A DNA stretch of 64,000 nt from Ambrosia x helenae (taxonomy: Eukaryota; Streptophyta; Magnoliopsida; Asterales; Asteraceae). The notes beneath the pieces were generated by a model that did no database searches, was not told the DNA's origin, and was given only the letters and a program-made list of their open reading frames with translations. The stretch covers positions 6,595,618 through 6,659,617 of the forward strand of contig CM061231.1 of NCBI GenBank assembly GCA_030844895.1, written 5' to 3'. Both the position numbers and the translations under genes were made by a program. This document shows positions 13,217-25,149 of the stretch, one piece after another (position 1 is the stretch's first letter; the number at the start of each line of letters is the position of its first letter).

Positions 13217-15013
13217 TTAGCCTAAATTTAGACTAGAACCCGTCAAACAGGTGTTAACACCTTTAGTTGATATCATCGCTTTTAGGAAAAACACTTGCTT
13301 TTTCTGTTTTTTAGCCCAAAAGAGAATCTCATTCAATATTAGTGGTCCGTCCAAAATGCTACGATTCGAGAGGAAGCCAAACTGATTTTCCGAGACCACC
13401 GATTGAATAACCGTCTTGACTCTATTGGCAAGTATCTTTGAAATAATCTTGGATATGCATCCCAGAAGACTTATGGGTCGGTAGTCACATAAAAAGATAG
13501 GATCCACGCACTTCGGAATAAGCACAATGAAGGACGATGAACAACCCCGGCTGATTTCCCCATTGACAAAGAAGTCAGCCATAATATGCCCAATATCTTC
13601 CTTAAAAAGATCCCAAAAATGCTTGATAAAAGCAAAAGTGAACCCGTCTGGTCCCGGCGCTATATCGTTGCCACACTCCCATACCGCCTCCTTAATCTCT
13701 TCCACCGAAAACGGTTTGATGAGTTTCCCCGCATCCGCATCCGAAAGCCTTTTCAAGCCCGGACACACAAATGCCGGCCTGTTAATCATCGGTTCCCTGA
13801 ATTTGTCGGCAAAGAATTTTCGAGCATGACATTTCATCTTAATCGGATCTGCACACCAGTCATCCTGCACCAGAAAACCGTTAATCCGCTTACTATTATT
13901 ATTATGATTTACCATTCCGTGGAAAAATGACGTATTTTCATCGCCTTCCACCGCCCATTTTATCCTGGACCGTTGCATCATCTCGTTGGTTTCCTCCCTT
14001 AAAATTGCATCTCTTTCATTTTTGAAGTCGACCCACTGAGCTTTTTCTTGATCAGATAGAACACGCTGCTCCACGGCACAATCCAGCTGCTCAATTTTTT
14101 TCTCCACATCCGAACGTCGTTGTTTTCTTTTTTCTCTTTCTAATGCCGTCCAGTTCTTAATAGCTGTCTTTATTGCCTTCAGTTTGCTAGCAAAAATGGT
14201 ATCTGGTTTCCTTGAGAAATTACATTCCACAATAGCCCCTTTGACGATCTCCTCAAAACCCGGCTTAGACAGCCACGAATTGAAGAATCTAAAAGGAGGA
14301 GCCCCGAAGTTGGGAGTTAGTGTTGTTAAGGAGATAGGGCTGTGATCCGAATCCTTCCTAGGAAGTGCAACAACCGTCGCATCTGGCCATTTGTCCCAAA
14401 ACGCCTGATTGACCAAGAACCGATCAATCTTACTGAGTTTATCCCCCGATCTAGAAATTCTCGTAAATTTACGCCCGCCCATAGAGTACTCAAGCAAACC
14501 ATTATCTTCGATAAAAGAGTTGAACGCATTTGCACAGGCCGGATTAAATCCCGAAGACATTCTTTCCTCCGGACATCTTACCGAATTAAAATCCCCCATA
14601 ATTACCACCATTCCCGGTTCTGAATTTATGAATTCAGAAATGTTATCCCATAGTTCCTTTTTTTCGTTTAACCCTTGTGGTGCATACACATTAATCAAAT
14701 GAATAACCCCCACCACATTCGCTGTTGTAACTGAAATCACCATAAAGTACCTGTTTTTGAAAGATTGAAGGCGTTTAAAAATACCTGGATCCCATAAACA
14801 TAGCAGGCCTCCAGACGTACCTTCTGCATCAACCCACTCGTGCTCCACAGGCCTATTTCCCCAAATCTTGTGTACCGGTATTCTTGACCCGTCACTTCGC
14901 ATAGTTTCTTGAATTGCTACGAAATTTGCCTTGTTGCCTCGAATAACTTCACCAATAGAGAGCATTTTTTGGGCCTCTCTGATCCCTCTAACGTTGTAAG
15001 ATAGCAGATTCAT
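13217..15013 (-). pseudogene. LINE ORF2: endonuclease and partial reverse transcriptase
   Basis: A single open frame of 598 codons. The first 230 residues are an exonuclease/endonuclease/phosphatase fold with the catalytic signatures NVRG, QET, YAPQG, GDFNS and SDHSP, all present. A basic coiled linker follows, then the reverse transcriptase N-terminal palm and fingers (APGPDGF, LIPKC, DYRPISLLGC, ILANR, ENQFGF). Similarity is lost after about residue 577 and the last 20 codons are unrelated sequence, so no catalytic YxDD is present. An intact ORF2 would be about 1,200-1,300 residues. The endonuclease half looks intact. Confidence 0.88.
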
Positions 15014-16990
15014 TGATCCACAACTAAATCACCTTCCTCCTGGATAGCCTGCTGTAAGACCTTTTCGAAACCATGTAATTGCATACCCACAGCTTGCCCC
15101 ACCTCCACCGTTGCCGTAGTCTCTTCCACATCATCACTACAATCGTTATCAACATCGTCAACAACGGTATCAGCATCACCATTGTTAGCCGCATCAATGG
15201 AACTCGGATTATTGCACTGAACGGTCAGCCTATCCTCCTCCTCGGTATTAACGACCAAATTATCATGGGACTTTAAATTATCAGTTGCAGTCACTGAACC
15301 CGAGACCCCTATACCAAACATCTCGGGCCTAACCTTAACCGGGGTGTATTGAGGTCAAAGACAATGGGCTGAAAGGGCCCATCCTCAAGAGTGGCCCAAT
15401 TAATCCTATTAGTTAGATCAAGCCCATTAACATAATTATTTTCCAGACGTGGCCTCTTTCTAGAAAGTGTCCCTCCATTAAAATTATCCTTTGGCCCACC
15501 CAGATCAGACAAAACAACCTTTTCCACTTCTGGCCCCACCACATTGGACTGAACAACAGGATGCGAGGAGTTATCCTCGGTAGCCGCGTCCATACAGACA
15601 AAATTATTATCCCCATGCATTGAAGATCCCTCCAACCTTTCGTTTACCGTATCACATGCAGATTCACCTTTACTGTTAGGCCTCCCCGACTCTTCGTTAT
15701 CCCTCCCATTATTAACCGGTGACGTCATCTCTGACTGATTGTGGAGCAATTCCTCCTGAATCTCGCCATCTTCTAGAGTTTGATTCCGTTCATCAACCTC
15801 CATGTCTACATCTTGGTTGTCATCACCGTTAACCAGATCCTCATTCATTGAATTCACACTAGCAACCTTCGTGCCGTCACTTGTAACAAAATCCGACATC
15901 CAGAATTCGTCAACCTCCGACACCCATGCTTTGAAGGAAGCACCTAAACAATGCACTTGAACACAACCCTCCCTTTCTCCTACCATCTTGGACTAACACT
16001 GCAACATTTTCCCAAGCAAGGCTTCCATCTTTGGTGGTAGCTTTTGATTCCTGAACAATTTTACCAAACAGCCCACCAATGTGGTTAAACACCCGTTTAT
16101 CCCACAATTGTATCGGGACCCCAAATATTTTTAACCACGCTACTCGTTCGCCGCCCAGTTCTTGGCCATTCCAGACCTCTAAAGATGAAAACCATATCTT
16201 CCAGAGTGCCTCCTGCTCTGCCATAAAGCTTTTCATCATGGCACTACCTTGGAAAACCATAAGTGCCTTAAGGCCCCCCAGATACTTGAGTTCCACATTC
16301 TCATTTTCTATACTCTTCAAAAACTCTTCCAAGCTTGCCAATCGTGTTAAATCCCATGTAGTACCCATCAATGCACACTTCTTCCATGATTCCGGTGGTG
16401 GACGAACATGCTTTTGCAGGTTGATGTGCGTTTCTAACTGCCATTTATCCATTACACCCGTAGTTACTTCCTTGAAGGATGCTTGCCCAATCGGTTTCCA
16501 TGCCCTAACCACTTGTTCTTGTTGCTTAGATGTTGCAGGCCTCTCCTGCTGCACTGTATTGTTCACCCCCCATTGTCTCTCTTGTACCTCCTATCATTTT
16601 TCCCAAACTTTGCTACATTAACCGCCAATCTGAAATCCCCAAAAGTAGCTTTGCCAAGTGCCCCTGCCATGTCAACTCCATCCTGGACCTCCTCAAATCT
16701 GATGAATGCAAAATATCTCCCCATCTTGTTCTTTCTCCTTGGTAGATAAGCATCTACCATGTTCCCATATTTCTTAAACACCCTCCAAAGATCTTCAAGG
16801 GAACACCAGCTAGGTAGGTTTGAGACGTAGAACGTAGTGGTGTAATCGTTCACAACGTATGGTTGGTTACTAATCTGGTTTCTATTTTGGTTTCTCCTCC
16901 GGCTACGTGGGTATTCCACTCGCCTTCCTCTTTCTCACTCTCTCTCCCTCGCTCTCTCTCACTCATTTTTTTCTCTCTCTCTATAGTTAA
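13282..16990 (-). mobile_element. L1-type LINE, 5' part kept, 3' part missing
   Basis: A non-LTR retrotransposon in the interval between the ATRX and DPB2 genes. From right to left on the minus strand: a CT-rich leader (about 16985-16925), ORF1 (16919-15010) beginning with an RRM-type RNA-binding domain, then ORF2 (from 15013) with an apurinic endonuclease and the start of a reverse transcriptase. LINE similarity stops near 13282, inside the reverse transcriptase before the YxDD motif, so the 3' end, poly(A) tail and target duplication are absent. Target-primed reverse transcription normally truncates the 5' end, so loss of the 3' side points to a later deletion or recombination. Confidence 0.88.
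15010..16919 (-). pseudogene. LINE ORF1 (RRM protein), frameshifted
   Basis: Three or more frames must be joined to follow this ORF. 16919-16563 encodes an RRM (FYVSNLPSW as RNP2-like, GRYFAFIRFEE as RNP1). 16566-15910 encodes the following domain typical of plant L1 ORF1 (RVAWLKIFGVPIQLW). 15986-15309 and 15321-15010 encode an acidic, low-complexity tail. Breaks lie near 16566, 15960 and 15340; at the last, the CACCCCGGTTAAGG stretch looks one base off. The final stop overlaps the ORF2 start as ATGA, a common plant LINE arrangement. Confidence 0.8.
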
Positions 16991-17190
16991 CGCTACCCCC
17001 GTGCTAACACTTATTTAAGGACTTAGATTTTCAAAGCGAATTTCAAGCAGGCGACCGGCAGGCTGTCTCATTTATACTCGTGCATCATAAACTACATTAT
17101 CAGAAATGATAAGAAAAATAAAATAAAAATAAACGACATAAAAACACATATCATATCCTGTTTTATTAGAGAGAGAGAAATGGTGGGAAG

Positions 17191-17364
17191 ATATAAAATA
17201 TTGACACCAATTTTCCCGCCATTTTTAACATCATCATCATTATCATCCACAAAAACCCACCACTAGCCTTTCATTTAATCATTTCATTCATCTTCAAACT
17301 CATCAACACACACACACACACACACCAATCGAACGAAAGATCTGAGATAGATAGAGATAAAGAG
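17191..17364 (+). promoter_or_regulatory. DPB2 promoter with E2F site
   Basis: TTTTCCCGCC at 17211-17220 matches the plant E2F/DP consensus TTTCCCGC, expected for a replication gene induced at G1/S. A TATA-like ATATAAAATA lies just upstream (17191-17200). A (CA)n tract (about 17307-17325) falls in the presumed leader, 40 bases before the start codon. Confidence 0.6.
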
Positions 17365-20300
17365 ATGAGTGGAAAGATAAGAGCAAAAGTGCACAACAAG
17401 TGCAAGATGAGAGGGTACACCCTCAAAGTAGACGCCCTCAAGGAGATCCTTTCGTATCTGAGCAACCATCCAAATAATGAAGACGAAGCACTTTCTCTAC
17501 TCCTTGACGAGCTTCACCAACTATCCCGTATGACCACCCTCTTTCATTCATATCTCTAATTACTAATTCTCTTAGATCTAGGGTTTTATGATTTTGTTGA
17601 TTTGTGTTATCTGTTGTTTCTGTAACTAGTTTTATTTTTTACTTGGTGGATTCAGACAATTTTATATACTTTGGATCCCTAATTGTTGCCTCCTAACCCT
17701 AATTTGATAAACAATCTGTTATTTATTTTCACAAAATTAGGGATGAGTTTGGTACTTGGTTTTAAAAAGCGCGAAGCGCACTAAAGCGACGAGGTCCAAA
17801 ACCGAGGCGCAAAGCGCAAAAGCGGTGGGATTTTCGTACGCGAAGCGCAAGACGATTATATAATTTTTTTTATACATGCAATAGGTTTTTAGCATCATTT
17901 ACCCAAAATATAGATACAAATAAGGTTTATACATGATTTAACAACCCTTTTAGCTACATATATAACAATTTTAAGCATAAAAACACCTCCCGTACAAAAA
18001 GCGCGCTCCTCAGGGGATTGTTTTGGCAAAAAATCGCGCTTTTCCTGCGCTTCTTGTACAAGGTGCGCCTTGGGTTACATGAGGCGCAAATCCTGGCGCC
18101 TCAGTGCGCCTCGCGCTTAAGCGCTCTCGAGGCGCGCTTTTTGAAACACAGGTTTGGTACTGATATTACCGATCCTTAAAATCACAATACATGGTATTCA
18201 ATGGTAAATGAACCAAAATAATGGTATGGTACCTAACCGAATGTACCGATTGCTAAAAATAAAAAAAGTGGCTCTTGAATTGGTACCGAAAATGGTTCTG
18301 TACGGTATGTTTGGTATTGGTACGACTTTAGTTTTTGTGCCATTACTATTTGCTTATCCCTACCACAAATTCATAATCTAATTGTTGTTGTTTTCTTTTA
18401 TTTAATATTTTAAAGCTTCATAGCCACAAATTTATAATTTAATTTGCATGTAAAAGGTTTTAAGCTTTTAGATGCCATTGATTATAAAAACATCTGTTTT
18501 TTTTTTGGGGTTTGGAATAGTGATAAATATGGTAGAATTTATATGGTTTATAGTTTAAGGGGATTTATTTATTAATATTGTGTCTTTTTTATGAAATGAG
18601 GCAGTGAAATCTTCAGTTTTGGAAAAAGAGTCTGTACATCGTGTTGTGAGCATGCTTAGTGCAGCTGAGAATGCAACCGAGGATGATCCATATACAAACA
18701 TGTCAACATCTTTCGGTGTAATTGATGCGTTTGACATTCCAAAGTACCGCTACGATCCCGTCCGAAAGACGTTTTGCCAGTAAGTCTTTTGCTTGGCGTT
18801 GAAGTCATTACATTTTGTGGATATATTATCAGTTTATTATTGCCGTAGGTTATGATGCTAGAAATTTAAGTGATATGGTAGCTTAGCTAACATGATCAGC
18901 CCATGTTATTACAAAAAGTTATAGGGGTTTTGGGTATTTAAGGTTACAGGACAAAAGTATATATTGGGAAGTAAAGATTGATCATGGGTTCTGTTTGACC
19001 ATCAATGCCAAACACGTGTAATAGATACGAAAAACGGATATTGAAATGATTATCGGAAAACAAATTACAAGACGCATAATAGAATGTCAAGGAGTTATAA
19101 GGAAAGCAAGGAACTAGTTCATTGATTAAAATGCAGTCTACATTTGTCTTATGTCAATAAAAGAGAATTGACAAGTAGGGGTGTAAAGTGTAAACGAGCC
19201 AGCTGCCGTGAGCTATCCGAGATCGGCTTGCTAGAAACAGGAACTGAGCTAAGCTTAAACAAGCTCGAGCTCAAGCCCGGAGTGAGCTTAAACTAGCCTT
19301 TATATATATAATTTTTCTTTAATATATTATATACATCTATATAATAATTAATTCTATATAATAAGATTATTAAAAAAAATTAAATAATATATGTTATGCT
19401 ATATATAAAAACTATAATTATTTTTTTAAAAAAAAATGACTATTAGTAAATTATAAACTAGCCAAGCTTGAGCCAAGCCCAAGCTTTGAAATGAAAACTA
19501 CTCACGAGCCAGCTTGAGCTCAAGCTCAGCTCGTTCATACCCTTAGACAAGTATGTCTCTGAAGCCACACAAACAGCTGTGAAAAAGTAGAGTTCTGTAA
19601 TAGTATTTTACAAGGTTATCACACTTCACATTTTATCTTTGGGTAGCAAGGATTACCATTATTGATGATTTTATCCACTGCTATCTAATATCTATATTAA
19701 ACACACTGGAATTTGCAGTATGATTTACTGACTGTTTTTTGAGTTACTCTTTTTATATCCATGATACTATCTGCTATATTATTTCAATATTTTGCTTACC
19801 AAGTGACAAACTATATTTTCTACAAACAAAAAGATAAGTTTTGCCATATTCAGTTAACTAATTATCTTTTGGACTTGGGAGATAGTATATGAAAGCCTTT
19901 TGTATAGTCCTCTAGTTTCTCTGATAGGGAATGTGGTAATCATTGTTTCATTTGAGCTGGAACTTTAATTTATGGAAACTTGTGTCATTTATATCATTAT
20001 ATGTATTTTGTTTAATGTAGACACATGGGGAAACTTCCACGCCATGGTGATGCTCCTGCAAAAGCTTGGTTGTATAGGGATAGGTTTCTATTGTTGTCTC
20101 AAAGGCTATCACGGATTCCACAATTCTCCAGGCCTTCATTTAATAGCGAATTATCTGAACTTGGGAGCTGTGAGGTTCTCTATCACTCTCTCTCTCTTTC
20201 TCCCCCTCTCCCTCTCTTGTATATATTGTTGCAAATGAAGTTTAATTCTTCTTTCTAAAAGTGTTGTTGATTCATGAATTATGTAGATATCTCCAATTCA

Positions 20301-23300
20301 ATCGCTGGTTGGACGAACTGGAATAAGTTGGGTAATGGGTGTTATATCTCAATTTGAAGATGGACACTTTTACCTAGAAGACCTTACAGCAGCTGTGGAA
20401 ATTAATCTCTCCAATGCAATATCCTTAATCACTTGATTTTTGTTGCTAAATAATTATGTTACATTCGATTGACTGCTTGAAAATTTGAAAAGGAGTTTAA
20501 CAATAGTTAGAGATTGGTAATCATAAACAAATATAAACATGAAAAATTACTGTTTTCCTTTTATTGTTCTATAGCTTACAATATGTCCTATTTAATTGGT
20601 GACAGTTTTTCTTAACATTACTTACAAAATAACAACAGGCTATTTTTGTGAGAACACCATAGTTTTAGCTCAAGGGGAGATGCAGTTAGATGGTATTTTT
20701 CAGGTTAGTCTTACTACACCTTATTTCACTAAATCTTTTAACTTGCTTTGATTTATAGTGGGATAAACCGATAAACTTCAAATGCAACTAAATTAAATAG
20801 ATAGTGGTTCCACATACTTTGTCAATGTGCTTTACTGGTTAATATTTGAACAGAATTAATTAATATTGAATTATGTTAAAAAAGATAATACCCGAAACAC
20901 TAACAGCCGAAAGGCTGTGAACAGTCTCAGAAATTTTTAGTTGAACTTACTGGGTGTTGAAAATGAACCTCTTATTTCTTTTTTATGCTTACATTTTCAA
21001 ACCTATGGGTAATATAGTGTATGGATTTTTTCATAAATATAATGCAGATTATTTGTAAAGTATATCAATTTTGATTATCGGGTCATTTCATTATGCCGAG
21101 TGCTGACAAATGGTAATTCAAATAATTAGTTTCAGATTATTAGATTGGGACTTCCATTATAGTAAACGTATGTTTGTTGGTCATGATGGCAAGCCTGCAC
21201 CTTGTTGCTGGTATAAGGCAGCGATGATGCTGCTGTTGGTGGCTAGGGGTTTTGGCGTCTATAACTTATAATCCTGTATTCTTATACCTTGTTATATAAT
21301 ATTAGAGTAAATGACATGTTATTAGTACAAGTGCAAACTGGGCAGGTCATACGGGTTCGGTAATTGATGCATTAAACGAGATTTGAAATCCGTTCTTTTA
21401 ACGTAATTGATGCGTTAATGAGATTTAAAAATTTATGTTATGTTAATAATAAGAAATTAAAAAAAAAATGATTTACTAGGTTTTATGCATTTGAAATAAC
21501 TCTGGAAACTTGCGTTATAACTACTTTTTACTTTATCCATCAGAAATAATAATTTTAACTTGGCCAATTGTAAGTAAATGAGTTATGGTTTTACTTGATT
21601 ATCACGCAGGTTCAAACATTTGGTTTTCCACCATTAGAAGACAGAGAGAAGTCAACCTCACTATTTAGTGGGCTTAATTATTTTGGTGGTGATTTACTTT
21701 CAAAAGAGGATCACGTATCCTTTCAAAGTTCTTTATCGCATATAATTTAGATCAAGTATTTATTATTTACTTGACCATGTCATTTTTTTTGCTTGATTCA
21801 AAAATGACCAATTGTTTTGGAAGTTTCCTTGATTGTGTCTCCAGCTCAAACTTGTAGAGAAGGAATCAATGGCAGTGAATGAAATGTTTGTTATACTATC
21901 TGACATTTGGCTGGACCATGAGGAGGTATTGAGTTTGTTATTAGAGGTGGCCATTTTGACCCATTTATGGAGGGACTACTAAATTTACCATATACACCAC
22001 CACATGCAATAATAATGGTGCATACTGTTACACTTAGACTGCATGATTGTGGTGTATCTAGAAAATTAGTGCTGTACAAAACCACTCATGAATGGGTCGT
22101 TTTGGGGTGTGTTTTATATTAATTGGGTCTAAGAAAAAGAGTTTAGCTTAAAAGGAAATGTTTCAAATGGATGTATGGAACCAAAAGTTGCCTAAAGTGT
22201 AATTTAATGCATATAGCTTTCAGAATCATTTTACTCAGTAAGATAGGTTATTAGTGAATTAACATAATCTTTTTGTCTATATTTGAGCCACTATTATTTA
22301 TAGAGAAGTTTGACTTTGGACAAAAGTGTTTTGGATCAATCCAACCTATGCAAAGATACTTGTTTTCACCCAAACTCACTGACTTACCTGTTTTTGCAAC
22401 CTCTAGTAGTGATCTTTTGCATGCATTGTCTAATATCTTGATTATATTTTTTATTAGAGAAGACCATGGCAAAGCTAGAGACTGTTTTAGACGGTTATGA
22501 AAATGTGGAAGTAGTTCCTTCCCTCTTTGTGCTCATGGGAAACTTCTGTTCGCGCCGTTTTGATCTTGCGTTTAATTCTTTGTCAAGTCTCAAGTGAGTT
22601 CTATGGTGTGATTCTTTTGGTCTTAACTATGATTTAATTAGTTATACTGAATCAACTAAAAAAGCGACACCTTTGTGCCACAGATCGAACTTTGCAAAAC
22701 TTGGGGCAATGATTGGAAACCATCCACGGTTAAAAGAACACAGTAGATTCCTTTTCATTCCTGGTCCTGATGATGCAGGTGAATAACTTTGAGTATTTAC
22801 TAATTTCTTTTGTAACTTCGTGGATTTATTCTTTTCTACTTGTCAATTTAGGCCCTTCAACAGTTCTACCTAGGTGTGCTTTACCCAAATACATAACTGA
22901 AGAGCTTAAAAAGCACGTCCCAAATGCCATATTTGCAAGCAATCCATGCAGGTACATATGCATCTCTTTCTTACATGTTAATATGTCTAATGGTCAAATA
23001 ATTTAAATCATAAAATTAGTTATAAAGGAAACCAGTAAAATATAGTTCAAGGTTTATTTAAAATGCACACAGGGTCCCAAATCACTTAATGCACAATAGA
23101 CTAATGTTCTAATGATATAGCTTGTTAATCATATTTAAAACACTAAATATTTAAAACTATATGGATCCATATATAATAAAATGGGTTGGAATTGCCGCTT
23201 CGATTTATGACTGACATGCCTCATTTTTTTTTGGTTTCAGAATCAAATTTTGCACCCAAGAAATAGTATTTTTTCGCCAAGATCTACTTCACAGAATGAG

Positions 23301-24882
23301 AAGGTCTAGTTTGATTCCTCCTTCAACAGAAGAAACCAATGATCATTTTGAGCATGTGAGTTACATTATTTGACATGATTCAAATACTATGTATTGATAT
23401 AGCAGGATATCATTAAGAGGTGACAATATGATGGATTGGGTTACTGGGTAATGGGTTGACCCACTAGCTTTTTTAGTACTTGTTGAACTTTGTAACTAGC
23501 ACACCAAATACGATTGCAAAAACTATAATATTGAGATAAAACTATAATTATTCTATTTGTAACACAATAAGGGATTATAAGCATCAAGTACACTTCAGAT
23601 GTGTCTTGAACCTTGCCCGTTATATTTAAAGCGATTTTTTTACCAGTTTGACTGATAAAGGGTTCAAACTGCTACCTCATAATCAAAACTTGGACTAAAT
23701 AAAAATTAACCTTCTATGCAGCTTGTTGCAACTATAACACATCAAAGTCATCTCTGCCCTCTCCCTTTGAGTGTACAACCGATTATCTGGAATTATGACC
23801 ATTGTCTTCACCTCTATCCATCTCCACATACGGTAAAGTTATAAAATTCATTGTGCTCTACATGCCCTTTTATATGTTACAAGAGTTGGGACATTGAGAG
23901 ACGCATTAACATGAATCTTTTATCCTTTACATTTTTTACTCTAGCATTCTAATTTTCATATTTTTAAATATGAGGGATACCTTCCAAAAATGGATATATT
24001 TTGCGGGGGCAATTCCAATGTTTGATTCGGGTTATGTTTTTATCTCTAACGGGCCAACATGGTCAAATCAAAGAACTTGGTTAAAAAAGAAACCCTTTAA
24101 ATGGGTCGAAAGTAATGCGTACAAAATCCTAAATCATTTTATGCAATACATTTAGATTATTATTGAAGTAGTGTAACTTATCTAAATACATTTACAAATT
24201 ATCTGTAAAGATAAAAATAACTGGACACAAGTGTTTTGGGGCAACTTGACTTGACCAGGTTTGACCCAAATCAAAGAACTGCTTGTTTTAACCCATCCTC
24301 CCAACCCACCCGTTTTCTATTTCTGATATTTTAGATGCTGAACTTAATAAGTTATGTACATCATGTAAAGCAATGAGAATCACTATATAATTGCTCTTTT
24401 CAGGGAAAAAAATAACATCAAACTTCTTTCATTTCATAAAAATTGCCAGACTTCACATGTTAAACTCACATGTCTTTCCTCATCAAGATATATAAAGTTT
24501 CATCTCCATTGCAATCCGAGGCCTGAGCCCTTTTTGGCCAGAAACCATTTTGACCCAGACCAAAGTGACACCTATAAGACGACATGTTAACCGACCTACA
24601 GTTTTGCCATGCTTAGGCTTGATTTTACAAGATTTGTCTAAAATGGGAGAACAGAGATGAAACTTTAGTTATTCATTACCATTTATTATCAGGAAGCCAG
24701 TTAACGTGTGATATTGTGTTTTGACCTATTTACAGATTGTATTAGGAGACAAAAGCGAACAAAAGGCCTTCAAGTACACGGGTATCACTTGTTTCAATCC
24801 AGGTTCTTTTTCAAACGACTATACTTTCGTGGTATATCGGCCTTGCAATCAAGAAGTTGAGCTGTCAGCCCTGGAGTCTTAA
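17365..24882 (+). CDS. DPB2: DNA polymerase epsilon subunit B (DPB2), complete
   Basis: Accessory B subunit of the leading-strand replicase; it bridges the catalytic subunit to the CMG helicase (family knowledge). Exons: 17365-17527, 18605-18779, 20021-20174, 20287-20418, 20626-20703, 21610-21714, 21845-21925, 22463-22593, 22684-22778, 22852-22951, 23241-23355, 23722-23832, 24736-24882. The sum is 1,587 nt, 528 residues plus stop, the usual plant length. The N-terminal helical domain includes RGYTLKVDALKEIL; the OB-fold and calcineurin-like (inactivated phosphatase) part includes SLFVLMGNFCSR, GNHPRLKEHSRFLFIPGPDD, PNAIFASNPCR and HQSHLCPLPL; the C terminus ends in VELSALES. The acceptor of the 22463 exon could instead be 22460. 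Introns 4 and 6 are U12-type. Two MITEs sit in introns 1 and 2. Confidence 0.95.
17757..18151. mobile_element. MULE-like MITE in DPB2 intron 1 (395 bp)
   Basis: The element is flanked by identical 10-bp repeats GTTTGGTACT (17747-17756 and 18152-18161). Ends are inverted: TGGTTTTAAAAAGCGCG on the left, CTGTGTTTCAAAAAGCGCG reading inward from the right. The body is packed with GCGC/AGCGC words (AAGCGCGAAGCGCA, GGCGCGCT), unlike the A+T-rich surroundings. A 9-10 bp duplication fits Mutator-like elements. No coding sequence. Confidence 0.75.
19178..19545. mobile_element. hAT-like MITE in DPB2 intron 2 (368 bp)
   Basis: Flanked by the 8-bp repeat GACAAGTA (19170-19177 and 19546-19553). Inverted ends: GGGGTGTAAA...AACGAGCCAGC on the left and TAAGGGTATGAACGAGC reading inward from the right. 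Both arms are rich in GAGCTCAAGC-type words, and the middle is a long A+T stretch. An 8-bp duplication is the hAT hallmark. Confidence 0.75.
20419..20625 (+). other. U12-type AT-AC intron in DPB2
   Basis: The donor ATATCCTTAA directly follows the codon for the last Ala of exon 4. The intron ends TTCTTAACATTACTTAC, which gives a U12 branch site (consensus TTCCTTRAY) with its A about 11 nt from the terminal AC. Removing exactly 20419-20625 joins the frames and restores a Lys-Ile-Thr-Thr stretch. No GT-AG pair nearby does this. Confidence 0.88.
21715..21844 (+). other. U12-type GT-AG intron in DPB2
   Basis: The donor GTATCCTTTC is a near-perfect U12 5' splice site. TTTCCTTGAT at 21825-21834 matches the U12 branch consensus about 11 nt from the CAG acceptor at 21844. 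There is no U2-type pyrimidine tract. The intron is only 130 bp. Confidence 0.88.
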
Positions 24883-24971
24883 ATGCAACATACTCGACTG
24901 TTCATTATCTTTTCAAAGGCCACTGTCCAAAGAAACGGAGTAATTTTTGTTTCCATCACAACTATAACAAG

Positions 24972-24975
<4 letters not shown>

Positions 24976-25010
<35 letters not shown>
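24976..25010. repeat. T35 homopolymer downstream of DPB2
   Basis: An unbroken run of 35 T, bordered by GTAGC on the left (24971-24975) and by GCGTAGC on the right. The remaining 24883-25150 is 3' flank with no recognised feature. Confidence 0.9.
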
Positions 25011-25012
<2 letters not shown>

Positions 25013-25149
25013 GTAGCAGTTTCATTTGTGTCGGCATACATGTTTATCAGCACACAATATCTAGGCTTTTTGTATGACATGTTTCTGTAATACTTCAAGT
25101 TCTTATTTTATATTAACATACAGTAGATATATTGAGAATTATCTACAAA

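Noticed and set aside
13527..14702. Plus-strand frames opposite LINE ORF2
   Set aside because: Antisense shadows of the endonuclease and RT frame.
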